DNA from: a virus
Reading direction: 5' to 3' (one strand)
DNA: 31,533 nt
Virus record (IMG/VR): IMGVR_UViG_3300044971_002050
Coordinates: 1-31,533 of that record
Both the position numbers and the translations under genes were made by a program. Shown here one piece after another: positions 8,686 to 16,409 of this stretch (its first letter is position 1; the number at the start of each line of letters is the position of its first letter). The notes under the pieces are model-generated. The model was not told the DNA's origin and made no database searches. It saw nothing but the letters and a program-made list of their open reading frames with translations.

Positions 8686-9156
8686 TCAAGCCCACTGTGG
8701 ATCTGGTACCACTGGCCAATCTATTTCACCACCAACAGGATTAAAAAATATCTGACGAATCAATGTTCTATAAGCGTCAAAATCTGATTTATTTAGTATG
8801 TTGACATCAGGAAGATAAACATAGTCTGTCATGAACAATTTTACTCTAGCTATTTCTTTATTGTCTTCAGCGGTATTTACATATGGTTGTTTACGTATTT
8901 CGTCTTTTTCTAACCACTCTTCAACCAGAGGTAAATATTCATCAACAGATGTTATTCTGGTATTTGGAGGAGTAACTTCATTTTCGTCTTTTGAATGCTG
9001 TAATTCACCGTAGCCTCTTGGGCCATACCAGTGAACGAAAGTAATATCAGAAGGCATTGTATTACTTAAATCGAATCCGTCAATGCAGTCACCATTTAAA
9101 CAAACCACGCCATCTTCTTTTACAAGAGTTAAATTATAATCGTTTATGTTAATCAT
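8686..9156 (-). CDS. Tail-fibre assembly chaperone-like protein
   Basis: The C-terminal 50 residues (FMTDYVYLPDVNI, then DFDAYRTLIRQIFFNPVGG and WPVVPDPQW) have the layout of the phage tail assembly chaperone family. In that layout an Asp/Leu-rich stretch precedes a helix and a W-P-x-x-P-x-x-x-W end (Pfam Phage_tail_APC type, from memory). The N-terminal half (VHWYGPRGYGELQHS) is typical of small fibre-linked proteins in marine phages. It starts two bases after the stop of the 1620-aa fibre gene, whose 3' end provides the AAGGATT Shine-Dalgarno. That position is standard for a chaperone dedicated to that fibre. The role is inferred from layout and context. Confidence 0.65.
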   Translation of the reverse strand: MININDYNLTLVKEDGVVCLNGDCIDGFDLSNTMPSDITFVHWYGPRGYGELQHSKDENEVTPPNTRITSVDEYLPLVEEWLEKDEIRKQPYVNTAEDNKEIARVKLFMTDYVYLPDVNILNKSDFDAYRTLIRQIFFNPVGGEIDWPVVPDPQWA

Positions 9157-9157
9157 G

Positions 9158-12100
9158 TTAATCCTTCGTTGCTATAATTACATCAACATACTGAACAGCA
9201 AAATCCATTGCTGTTCCAGTAAATGAACCTGACCATGATGGATTTGTAAAACCGTGACCGTGTACCGAACCCGAACCTGTTCCAAGTGTGGGTGATGTCG
9301 CAGTTCTGTTTGTAGTACCAGTAGCGGAACCACCAATACGTGTACCGGTTGTAGTCATCGTTGCAACGGATGACATTAATTGTTCGGTGTGTGCGTGAGA
9401 TGCTAATTGTGCTTCTGTTAGACCCGAATCGGAAACAGCACCACCCGAGTTAGTACCAGAAACAGTACCAGCCGGTGTTCTACTTGTAAACACTGAAGTA
9501 AAGTTTGTTGTACCTCCACTACTAGCAGTTCCAGTAACTACTCGTAATGCTTTATTATCATGTGTTGTTGATTTTGTCCAACCAGTTGGTGCTGTCGTTT
9601 GAACAAATAACATAGCAGTTCCACTAGGAAAAACAACAGCACTATTTGCCACAGAAAAAGCTGCATTTGCTTGAATGAATCCTGAATTAGCATGAACGAA
9701 TGCAGCATTGGCTTGAGTAAATCCTGAGTTTGCATGATTGAATGCAGCATTAGTAAGTGCAAAAGAAGTATTGGCTTGAATGAATCCTGAATTAGCGTGA
9801 TCAAATGCAGCATTGGCTTGAATGAATCCTGAATTAGCGTGATCAAATGCAGCATTGGCTTGAATGAAACCAGAGTTTGCTACAATAAACCCTGCATTTG
9901 CAAAAATAAATGTTGAGTTCGCATAATCAAATGCTGCATTAGCATGTATTCCAGATAAATCTACACCAAATGTTATTTCTTTAGTTGTTGAGTTGTAGTA
10001 TAATACATCATCAGAACTCACGTTTCTCAATGGATCAACAAAGAACCCAGTTGTAGTAGAATCTAATTGTCCATTAGCGGAAATAATAATACTGTTATCA
10101 TTTTGATTTAGATATCCGGCACCCACGCCGATAGCAATAGCACTATTACCTTGATTTGTTTGGCCTGCCACTGCGCCAATAGCAATTGCCTGGTAACCTT
10201 GATTCATTTCGCCTGCAAATCCACCAATTGCTACTGAGTTTTCACCCTGTGTACCTGCGCCTGCATAGTAGCCAATGGATACTGCGGTATTACCTTGAGT
10301 GGTTTCACCGGCTGCGGATCCAATAGCAATGGCACTCTCTCTTTGACCTACAGATCCCGCACTGGATCCAATCGCCACCGTGCCTACACCTTGAACTTGT
10401 TGACCCGCATTATAACCAATTGCGGTAGCAAACTGTCCTTGGAGAAGTTGACCTGCATTATAACCAACTGCAATTGCCTGGCTACCTTGGTCTTGATATG
10501 CTGCGCCGACTCCTAACGCAGTACCATAAGCTCCCTGGTTACTGAACCCTGCTTCTTGGCCAATAGCAATGGCATAAGTACCTTGATTGTCACTACCTGC
10601 GCCAGCGCCAACTGCTGTAGCGTATTGTCCTTGGTTATTGGCTGTGGAACCAATAGCAATATTAGATAATGATTCCAAATAAATTTTTACGTCAGTATTA
10701 CTATATGTTACAGATGCAATTGTGATTGTTTTTGTGCCAGAGTTTGTATTGATGATAATATTATTACCAGCAGTAATAGTTAATGTGTCTGTATTACTTG
10801 CTGGTGTTATACTGACACTATTTGCGGATATTGTTGTAAACCCTGTTTGTACTACACCGTTTGCTTTATTAAATGCGGAATTTGCATGTATGAATGCGCC
10901 ATTAGCTAATGTGAACGCAGCATTTGCATGTATGAATGCACCATTGGCTACTGTAAATGCACTGTTGGCATATTCACCTGTTGCATTCTGAGATTGATAA
11001 GCAGAATTTGCGTGAATAAACGCAGAGTTAGACTGAATGAATCCAGAGTTTGCGTGTTTGAAACTTGCGATTGCTAAATTTTCTGCAATATTGGCAGTTG
11101 CAAATCCTGCTTTAGCTTGTTCGTTTGTACTGTTGGCAAGATTTGCACCAATAGGATAAAACTCTTTTTCATATGCTTCGAAAGTGTTATATACTGCCCA
11201 TGAGTTGGCAGTTTTATTTGCAAGAAGAATATGGCCAGCTGCACCAGTGCCTTCGTATGCTAACCATTCATTAACAGTTTCATCCCAAAGAATATATGCA
11301 TTAGGTGATGTGCCACGATTGACAATGATTGCAGCATTGAGTGAAGGTTCACCAGTAACATTTGCACTCAAAATTACATTGTTACCACCAACAAATAGTT
11401 GGTCTGTAGTAATTGTTTGAGCATTGCTAATTACAAGATTTCCTGTAATAGTAAGATTACCTGTAAACAAACCATCACCAGCAACATGTAGATTTGCTTG
11501 TGGGCTGTCTGTATCAATACCTAAACGATCATTAACATAATCCCAATATAGTTTAGTTGGGTCCTGATCAATTGCACCATTTCGACCAAACAGAATAGCG
11601 CCATTTGATTTGTTCTTGCCTTCCATCAAATGAATATTGACAAGAATAGAACCACTAGATACATCAGAAGTTAGAATATAACCTACAGCAATAGGAACAT
11701 TTGGTGGTGCAGGTGGTGTAGTTTGATAATCCCCAGGAGTTGTTGATAGAAATAATTCTTGACCAGAATTAAACAACGAAGTGTTAATGTCATGAATTTC
11801 ACCAGTGGCTAAAACATATCCATATGAATTGTTTGCAATTGGTGCGATTGTGAAGCCAATTGCTTCTGCATTTTGTGCTGTATCAGCAGATGAAAGTATA
11901 ATGGAAGGAAAACCATTTGTTGATACATCGTTACCAATTCTTACAACTTTACCTTTGTTGACTGTAGAACCTGTATTGTTCCAAACACGAATAAAACTTT
12001 GTCCTATTTGAATCGTTTCACCAGAATCACCATAGAACGCAACCGATTTTTCATAATTATCATAAAATAAACGACCTTCATTTATTGCAGGAATACTTGG

Positions 12101-14020
12101 TGCTGTGTTTAGGTCAATGTAAGAACCAACAAAAACATTTTGCGTTGTTAGATTAGCATTGATTGTAACATTAGCTGTAATTATACCACCAAGATTCGCA
12201 TTCAGTGAATTGTTTGCTCTTACAAATGCAGCATTAGCATATTGACCAGTTGCATTCTGTGATTGATAAGCAGAATTGGCATGTATGAATGCAGAGTTCG
12301 CTTGAATAAATCCAGAATTGGAATGCTCAAATGCAGAATTAGCATGTATGAATGCAGAATTTGCATAAGAACCGGCTGATACTGCTTTACTATTTGATAT
12401 GTTTGCTGCAATAAATGCTCCATTAGCATATATGGCAGCAGAGTTTGCTACATGCGAGGGTGTATTTGCTCTTACAAATGCTCCATTAGCATATATGGCA
12501 GCAGAGTTTGCTACATGTGATGGTGTGTTGGCTGCAATTGCAGCACCATTGGCAAAATTAAATGCAGAATTAGCACGTATAAATGCTGAGTTTGCATATG
12601 AACCAGCAGACAGTGAATCTTGTTTGGCAATATTAGCAGCAACAAAAGCACTATTGGCATATACACTAGCAGAGTTCGCTACATGTGATGGTGTGTTGGC
12701 TGCAATTGAAACACCATTTGCAAAAATAAATGCAGAATTAGCATGTATGAATGCAGAATTCGCATAAGAACCGGCTGATACTGCTTTACTATCTGATATG
12801 TTTGCAGAATTGAATGCAGAGTTGGCATATACACTAGCAGAATTGGCTACATGTGATGGTGTGTTTGCTGCAATTGAAACACCATTTGCAAAAATAAATG
12901 TTGAGTTCGCATAATCAAATGATGCATTGGCTTGTGTTAATGCAACATTGGATTGTGCAAAAGCTGAATTAGCATGGTCAAAAGCAGAATTTGTTTTTAT
13001 AAATGCAGAATTTGCATGTATAAATGCACTGTTGGCATATTGACCTGTTGCATTCTGAGATTGATATGCACTATTTGCATGAACAAATGCAGCATTAGAA
13101 TATTGACCCGTCGCATTCTGAGATTGATATGCTGCATTCGCATGAATAAAACCAGAATTTGCGTGAATGAATGCACCGTTTGCTACTGTAAATGCAGCAT
13201 TAGCATATTCTCCTGTGGCATTTTGAGACTCATATGAAGAGTTCGCATGGACAAATGCAGAGTTTGCTTGTATTAGTGCTACATTTGATTGTGCAAAAGC
13301 AGAGTTTGCATATGCACCTGCACTAATTGCCTTACTATCGGCAATATTTGCAGCAACAAATGCACCGTTAGCATAAATTGCAGCAGAGTTTGCCACGTTC
13401 GATGGCGTATTAGCTGCAATTGAAACACCATTTGCAAAATTAAACGAAGAGTTTACATGAATAAATGCTGAATTTGCTTGAATAAATCCAGAATTAGCAT
13501 GATGATATGCTGAATACGAAAATACATTTACGGTGTTTGCAAAATTAAATGAAGAATTCGCATGAATTAACGCAGCATTGGCATATTGTCCTGTGGCATT
13601 TTGAGACTCATATGAAGAGTTCGCATGATTAAATGATGCATTGGTTTTTATAAAACTTGAATTGGCATGTATGAATGCACCGTTTGCCACTGTAAATGCA
13701 GAATTTGCATATTGACCAGTTGCATTTTGTGATTGATAAGATGCATTGGCATGATCGTATGCAGCATTGGCTTTTATAAATGATGCAGTAATCCCAGTGA
13801 GTGTGCTGTTTGCAGCCTCGAATGCGGAGTTAGCACGGTCTAATGAATTAATTGAACGAAGATATGTATCATATCCACCAATTGGAATCGTTCCTGTTCC
13901 GTTTGGGCTTCCTATGAATAGGGTGTTACTTGAATAAGAATATGCGGGTTCACCAACATTTAAAGATGCTGGTGTATTTGTTACTAATGATCTTTTTATT
14001 TGAATGGGTGTATTTGCCAT
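9158..14020 (-). CDS. Giant repeat-rich tail fibre with collar-type tip (1620 aa)
   Basis: Predicted long tail fibre or baseplate-attached adhesin. Regions in order are: N-terminal attachment-like domain (1-60, starting MANTPIQIKRSLVTNTPASL); long array of seven-residue F-x-x-A-N repeats (about 61-606) ending in a RANNSLNANLGG cap; globular/beta region (about 610-950, with LYWDYVNDRLGIDTDSPQA as in many fibres); short AN array (980-1055); about 12 YadA-head-like repeats (1119-1310); FFVDPLRNVSS linker; third AN array (1358-1460); and a tip (1461-1620) starting FPSGTAMLFVQTTAPTGWTK, rich in Gly, Ser, Thr and His. The tip resembles T4 short-fibre and collar-domain ends that bind receptor. The ATG at 14020 is 13 bases from GGAGG. 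It follows small structural genes and precedes the chaperone-like gene. Confidence 0.85.
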   Translation of the reverse strand: MANTPIQIKRSLVTNTPASLNVGEPAYSYSSNTLFIGSPNGTGTIPIGGYDTYLRSINSLDRANSAFEAANSTLTGITASFIKANAAYDHANASYQSQNATGQYANSAFTVANGAFIHANSSFIKTNASFNHANSSYESQNATGQYANAALIHANSSFNFANTVNVFSYSAYHHANSGFIQANSAFIHVNSSFNFANGVSIAANTPSNVANSAAIYANGAFVAANIADSKAISAGAYANSAFAQSNVALIQANSAFVHANSSYESQNATGEYANAAFTVANGAFIHANSGFIHANAAYQSQNATGQYSNAAFVHANSAYQSQNATGQYANSAFIHANSAFIKTNSAFDHANSAFAQSNVALTQANASFDYANSTFIFANGVSIAANTPSHVANSASVYANSAFNSANISDSKAVSAGSYANSAFIHANSAFIFANGVSIAANTPSHVANSASVYANSAFVAANIAKQDSLSAGSYANSAFIRANSAFNFANGAAIAANTPSHVANSAAIYANGAFVRANTPSHVANSAAIYANGAFIAANISNSKAVSAGSYANSAFIHANSAFEHSNSGFIQANSAFIHANSAYQSQNATGQYANAAFVRANNSLNANLGGIITANVTINANLTTQNVFVGSYIDLNTAPSIPAINEGRLFYDNYEKSVAFYGDSGETIQIGQSFIRVWNNTGSTVNKGKVVRIGNDVSTNGFPSIILSSADTAQNAEAIGFTIAPIANNSYGYVLATGEIHDINTSLFNSGQELFLSTTPGDYQTTPPAPPNVPIAVGYILTSDVSSGSILVNIHLMEGKNKSNGAILFGRNGAIDQDPTKLYWDYVNDRLGIDTDSPQANLHVAGDGLFTGNLTITGNLVISNAQTITTDQLFVGGNNVILSANVTGEPSLNAAIIVNRGTSPNAYILWDETVNEWLAYEGTGAAGHILLANKTANSWAVYNTFEAYEKEFYPIGANLANSTNEQAKAGFATANIAENLAIASFKHANSGFIQSNSAFIHANSAYQSQNATGEYANSAFTVANGAFIHANAAFTLANGAFIHANSAFNKANGVVQTGFTTISANSVSITPASNTDTLTITAGNNIIINTNSGTKTITIASVTYSNTDVKIYLESLSNIAIGSTANNQGQYATAVGAGAGSDNQGTYAIAIGQEAGFSNQGAYGTALGVGAAYQDQGSQAIAVGYNAGQLLQGQFATAIGYNAGQQVQGVGTVAIGSSAGSVGQRESAIAIGSAAGETTQGNTAVSIGYYAGAGTQGENSVAIGGFAGEMNQGYQAIAIGAVAGQTNQGNSAIAIGVGAGYLNQNDNSIIISANGQLDSTTTGFFVDPLRNVSSDDVLYYNSTTKEITFGVDLSGIHANAAFDYANSTFIFANAGFIVANSGFIQANAAFDHANSGFIQANAAFDHANSGFIQANTSFALTNAAFNHANSGFTQANAAFVHANSGFIQANAAFSVANSAVVFPSGTAMLFVQTTAPTGWTKSTTHDNKALRVVTGTASSGGTTNFTSVFTSRTPAGTVSGTNSGGAVSDSGLTEAQLASHAHTEQLMSSVATMTTTGTRIGGSATGTTNRTATSPTLGTGSGSVHGHGFTNPSWSGSFTGTAMDFAVQYVDVIIATKD
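9641..9949 (-). repeat. Third AN heptad array of the 1620-aa fibre
   Basis: Encodes about 14 copies of F-x-x-A-N-[SA]-[AG]. At the DNA level the period is 21 or 42 bases. The unit TTGGCTTGAATGAATCCTGA (plus strand), continuing through GTGATCAAATGCAGCA, appears twice in exact tandem around 9772-9855. The array joins the YadA-like block to the receptor tip, so it is probably a helical stalk. Confidence 0.8.
10091..10666 (-). repeat. YadA-head-like repeat block in the fibre
   Basis: About 12 repeats of 14-16 residues with the pattern [AI]-[IV]-[AS]-[IV]-G-x-x-A-G-x-x-x-Q-G, for example AIAIGQEAGFSNQG and AIAVGYNAGQLLQG. This is the left-handed parallel beta-roll pattern of trimeric autotransporter heads (YadA/Hep_Hag family), a trimeric fold. 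Its presence supports a trimeric fibre. Confidence 0.8.
10856..11083 (-). repeat. Second AN heptad array of the 1620-aa fibre
   Basis: About 10 heptads of the F-x-x-A-N type, including SYQSQNATG-like interruption units identical in style to those of the first array. It lies between the globular middle and the YadA-like block. Confidence 0.7.
12203..13840 (-). repeat. First, long AN heptad array of the 1620-aa fibre
   Basis: About 545 residues of F-x-x-A-N-[SA]-[AG] heptads. They are interrupted in regular fashion by two recurring cassettes: YQSQNATGQYANSAF, and a cassette with GVSIAANTPSHVANSA followed by an AGSYANSAFIHANSAF end. Each cassette recurs several times, so this is a higher-order repeat, not a simple tandem. 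The heptad phase (F at a, A at d, N at e) suggests a helical bundle or coiled-coil stalk; this fold is inferred. Confidence 0.8.
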
Positions 14021-14023
14021 ATT

Positions 14024-14278
14024 TTAGAATTGGCCTCCGTCAACCTTCTCAATAACAGCAATAGGAATTTCAAATTCGTAACGATTATTTGCTGAGTTGA
14101 AAGCTAAGAATCTTCCATCTTCAACGCCAACGGTTGACACATCATTTATTTCTGATAATGAGATATTCGGTTTTGGTTTAAAGTCTGGAGAAGTGAGCGT
14201 AGTACGATTTGGTTGTTGAACCGTAATCGTACCGAGAGTATTATTTCTAAGAGAAACCGAACCTAAATCTAATGACAT
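14024..14278 (-). CDS. Small structural protein of unknown role
   Basis: The 84 residues start MSLDLGSVSLRNNTLGTITV. The segment EINDVSTVGVEDGRFLAFNS (residues 43-62), with NNRYEFE after it, is a motif often seen in phage fibre and head-decoration proteins (D-V-x-x-x-G-x-x-D-G-x-x-L). It ends three bases before the 1620-aa fibre gene and begins three bases after the preceding 111-aa gene, so it belongs to the same late operon. It may be a fibre-attachment or virion-decoration protein; the specific role is unknown. Confidence 0.6.
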   Translation of the reverse strand: MSLDLGSVSLRNNTLGTITVQQPNRTTLTSPDFKPKPNISLSEINDVSTVGVEDGRFLAFNSANNRYEFEIPIAVIEKVDGGQF

Positions 14279-14281
14279 AAT

Positions 14282-14617
14282 TTACCTCGTTACCGAAGGC
14301 AATACAATCGCAATTCCCTCAATCACTCTAGTCTTAGAATTATCTACTGAATTTGTGATTACCAAGTCATATACATATCTTCCTGGTGTCAATACAGCAG
14401 TGTTTGCGGCAGTCATTGACAATGTTATTTGTCCATTGGAATTGCCCGTAACAATCGCACTAAGAGTATTAGCGGATGAAGAATAATAAGATTTGCGTAA
14501 TTGGGATGATGCGGTATAAGTTGAAAGATTAACCGCATCTCCTTGTGCGTCATTGACTGTGACTATGGATGTTAGATTTGCACCCTGTTCAATCGTTAGT
14601 TCTAGATAAGCAGCCAA
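14282..14617 (-). CDS. Small Ig-like/baseplate-associated protein, conserved in aquatic T4-like phages
   Basis: The 111 residues begin MAAYLELTIEQGANLTSIVT. The sequence is beta-rich with ITLSMTAANTAVLTPGRYVY (residues 69-88) and a C-terminal RVIEGIAIVLPSVTR. I recognise this as a recurrent uncharacterised protein in marine phages, similar in layout to N-terminal baseplate domains of the BppU type. The start is TTG at 14617, chosen because AAGGGG lies 7 bases upstream and no in-frame ATG lies between it and the hairpin. That Shine-Dalgarno forms one arm of a 14-bp hairpin (14619-14663), so translation may be switchable. Confidence 0.65.
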   Translation of the reverse strand: MAAYLELTIEQGANLTSIVTVNDAQGDAVNLSTYTASSQLRKSYYSSSANTLSAIVTGNSNGQITLSMTAANTAVLTPGRYVYDLVITNSVDNSKTRVIEGIAIVLPSVTR

Positions 14618-14618
14618 G

Positions 14619-14663
14619 TTAATTCCCCTTTTTAATGTACTATTTAGTCAAAAGGGGAATTAA
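14619..14663 (-). promoter_or_regulatory. Late-promoter hairpin sequestering a Shine-Dalgarno
   Basis: Two 14-base arms (TTAATTCCCCTTTT at 14619-14632 and its exact complement AAAAGGGGAATTAA at 14650-14663, plus strand) flank a 17-base loop. On the minus strand the 3' arm contains AAAAGGGG, the Shine-Dalgarno of the TTG-started gene at 14617. The loop contains CTAAATA (14641-14647), a late-promoter-like motif. A late transcript would start near the end of the loop and lack the 5' arm, leaving the site open. A read-through transcript would contain both arms and hide it. There is no T-run after the 3' arm, so a simple minus-strand terminator is less likely. Confidence 0.6.
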
Positions 14664-14668
14664 ACTGG

Positions 14669-14776
14669 TTAACTTCCTAAAGGTAATTGTCCAGAAGGCG
14701 CGGCTGATATAGACGCTAAAATTGGATTAACAGTGACTACTGTTCGTGTAAAAAGCGTCATTAGTATTCCACTCAT
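14669..14776 (-). CDS. Putative 35-aa small protein
   Basis: A short frame from ATG at 14776 to TAA at 14669. It reads MSGILMTLFTRTVVTVNPIL for the first 20 residues and ends SGQLPLGS. It starts immediately after the stop of the 88-aa gene, with AAAGGA about 7 bases upstream of the ATG, a good Shine-Dalgarno. The N-terminal half is hydrophobic and could be a short membrane segment. There is no known homology. The good ribosome site and tight packing support expression; length and unknown conservation argue for caution. Confidence 0.45.
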   Translation of the reverse strand: MSGILMTLFTRTVVTVNPILASISAAPSGQLPLGS

Positions 14777-15043
14777 TTATATTCCTTTAGCAAAAACTAC
14801 GGTTTCGTCATCTACAAAAACAGCATTCATTAGACATCTTGGGGGGAATTCAATCAGGGTACATTTCTTTGCAACACCAGAACGATATGTATTGAAAATG
14901 TTACTATGTATTGTTAGAAACTCTTCACTATTGTTAAACAGTATTAGGGCATCACCTTCAGAGAATTCCCCATGTTCTATGATTATGTGAACACAATTCA
15001 CAACATTAACTAGTTTGTTGGCATGTTCTTTCTTTAGAATCAT
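14777..15043 (-). CDS. Hypothetical small protein (88 aa)
   Basis: The start MILKKEHANKLVNVVNCVHI is followed by segments rich in acidic and hydrophobic residues (IIEHGEFSEGDALILFNNSE) and the end DDETVVFAKGI. No domain is recognised. The ATG overlaps the stop of the glycosyltransferase-methyltransferase gene by one base (TAATG), so translation is probably coupled. It could be a partner or regulator of that enzyme, but nothing in the sequence shows this. Confidence 0.6.
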   Translation of the reverse strand: MILKKEHANKLVNVVNCVHIIIEHGEFSEGDALILFNNSEEFLTIHSNIFNTYRSGVAKKCTLIEFPPRCLMNAVFVDDETVVFAKGI

Positions 15044-16389
15044 TATTTAACAGCTTCCAATCTGAAATTTTTACCTGGATGCTTTCCTATTGGTTGCAAT
15101 ATTTTAATGTCTTTAAATCCAATTACTTTACACAAATCAGTAAGTGATTGTGGTGTGTAACCCCAAAGATGTGGATATAACGCACCTTTTTCCCGTGTCT
15201 CAGCAGATTCTTCTTCTGCCGCAGCACCAAAAATACATGTCATCAAAGTTCTTTTTTCAACCTCATCTTTTGATTGAATATAATCTCTACACATTTCATC
15301 AAAATTCGGAGTTTCTAAAACAAGTTTACCGGAAGGTTTTAATGTTTTGTGCCATTTTTGCAGAATCTCTGGCGCACGATGTTGTGGCAAATGTTCAATT
15401 AAATGACTTGCAAGAATTTCGTCTGTAACATTTTCTGGTAAATCCATTTTTAAAACATCTACTTTAATGTCGGCATCTTTATTGTTTTTATCAACACTCA
15501 GATATCCTGGAATCTTGTCACCGCCAGAACCCATATTGAAACGGATTGGTTCTTTTTTATCCAATTTACTTTGAATGAAAGATTTGTAACTTGTGCCATC
15601 CGGCAATCTATCAATCCAACGACGGTCAATAAACTCTTTATCATCCAATGTTAGTGGACGAGTTGGTTTAATATTTGTATAATATTTTGTTAAATCAACG
15701 GAAGGATGTGCTGTATACATGCCTGTTGCTAAGTCCATATGTAGACATTGAACATCTGTATTTACAAGAAGCTTTGTTCCTCTCTTGTGTAGACGATGCA
15801 CAAAGAAGTTATCTTCACCGATAAATGGAATTTCGTCGTTGATGTTATTACCAATACAACAGAAAGGAAGTTCTGGTTCTTCTTCTTTCATTTGCTTGAG
15901 CAAATCAATCGGAACTAACATAACATCCATACCAGTTTGCCACGCTTCAATGACTTGACCGGGATCAACATTAGGAATAGTAATCCAATCTTCTTCACGA
16001 ACCATAATCATAGCATCGGAGCATTTAATATAATAAACTCCTGTAACAACTGCTCCAGGATTCTCTTCAGCAGTTTTCATAAGCTTTTTAAAGCCATCAT
16101 AAGGAAGTACAGTATCTTCGCCAACAAACAAAAGATACTTAGCACCGCTCTCTAATGCTTGTTCAATAAGATAGTTTCGTGCAACGTCAACTTTTTCACC
16201 GCCAATGTTGCAGAAACCGTGAGAGAATCCCATCAAATCAATATGAAGACCCTCATAACCGTCAAAATTTTGTGCAGGTGTTTCTTTTAAGTCTCTTCGC
16301 GGCTGTGCAATTACAACATACGGTTTGATTGTTTTAGATTCACTATAAATCTCTTTCATTGTGTTAATGATTTTGTCTCGATTATACAT
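15043..16389 (-). CDS. Fused glycosyltransferase (GT-A-like) and SAM-dependent methyltransferase
   Basis: Two-domain enzyme of 448 residues. The N-terminal half (about 22-235) looks like a GT-A glycosyltransferase: PYVVIAQP first strand, VDVARNYLIEQALESGAKYL, the acidic metal-site-like stretch LLFVGEDTVLP (E91/D92), and later GEDNFFVHRLHKRGTKLLVN with H217/D219. The C-terminal half (about 282-446) is a class I methyltransferase: glycine motif FNMGSGGDKIPGYLSVDK (G287-G290, D300), SHLIEHLP (328-335) and KPSGKLVLETPNF. It lies inside the fibre island, just downstream of the propeller proteins, with a GTGAGGA ribosome site. Virion or fibre glycosylation is a possible job, but host envelope modification is equally open. 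The metal-site assignment is tentative. Confidence 0.78.
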   Translation of the reverse strand: MYNRDKIINTMKEIYSESKTIKPYVVIAQPRRDLKETPAQNFDGYEGLHIDLMGFSHGFCNIGGEKVDVARNYLIEQALESGAKYLLFVGEDTVLPYDGFKKLMKTAEENPGAVVTGVYYIKCSDAMIMVREEDWITIPNVDPGQVIEAWQTGMDVMLVPIDLLKQMKEEEPELPFCCIGNNINDEIPFIGEDNFFVHRLHKRGTKLLVNTDVQCLHMDLATGMYTAHPSVDLTKYYTNIKPTRPLTLDDKEFIDRRWIDRLPDGTSYKSFIQSKLDKKEPIRFNMGSGGDKIPGYLSVDKNNKDADIKVDVLKMDLPENVTDEILASHLIEHLPQHRAPEILQKWHKTLKPSGKLVLETPNFDEMCRDYIQSKDEVEKRTLMTCIFGAAAEEESAETREKGALYPHLWGYTPQSLTDLCKVIGFKDIKILQPIGKHPGKNFRLEAVK

Positions 16390-16409
16390 AATTTCCTCAC
16401 GTTAAAAAA

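Noticed and set aside
8790-8796. CTAAATA on the minus strand within the chaperone-like gene
   Set aside because: It lies about 118 bases from the next start and inside a coding region; such heptamers are expected by chance here.
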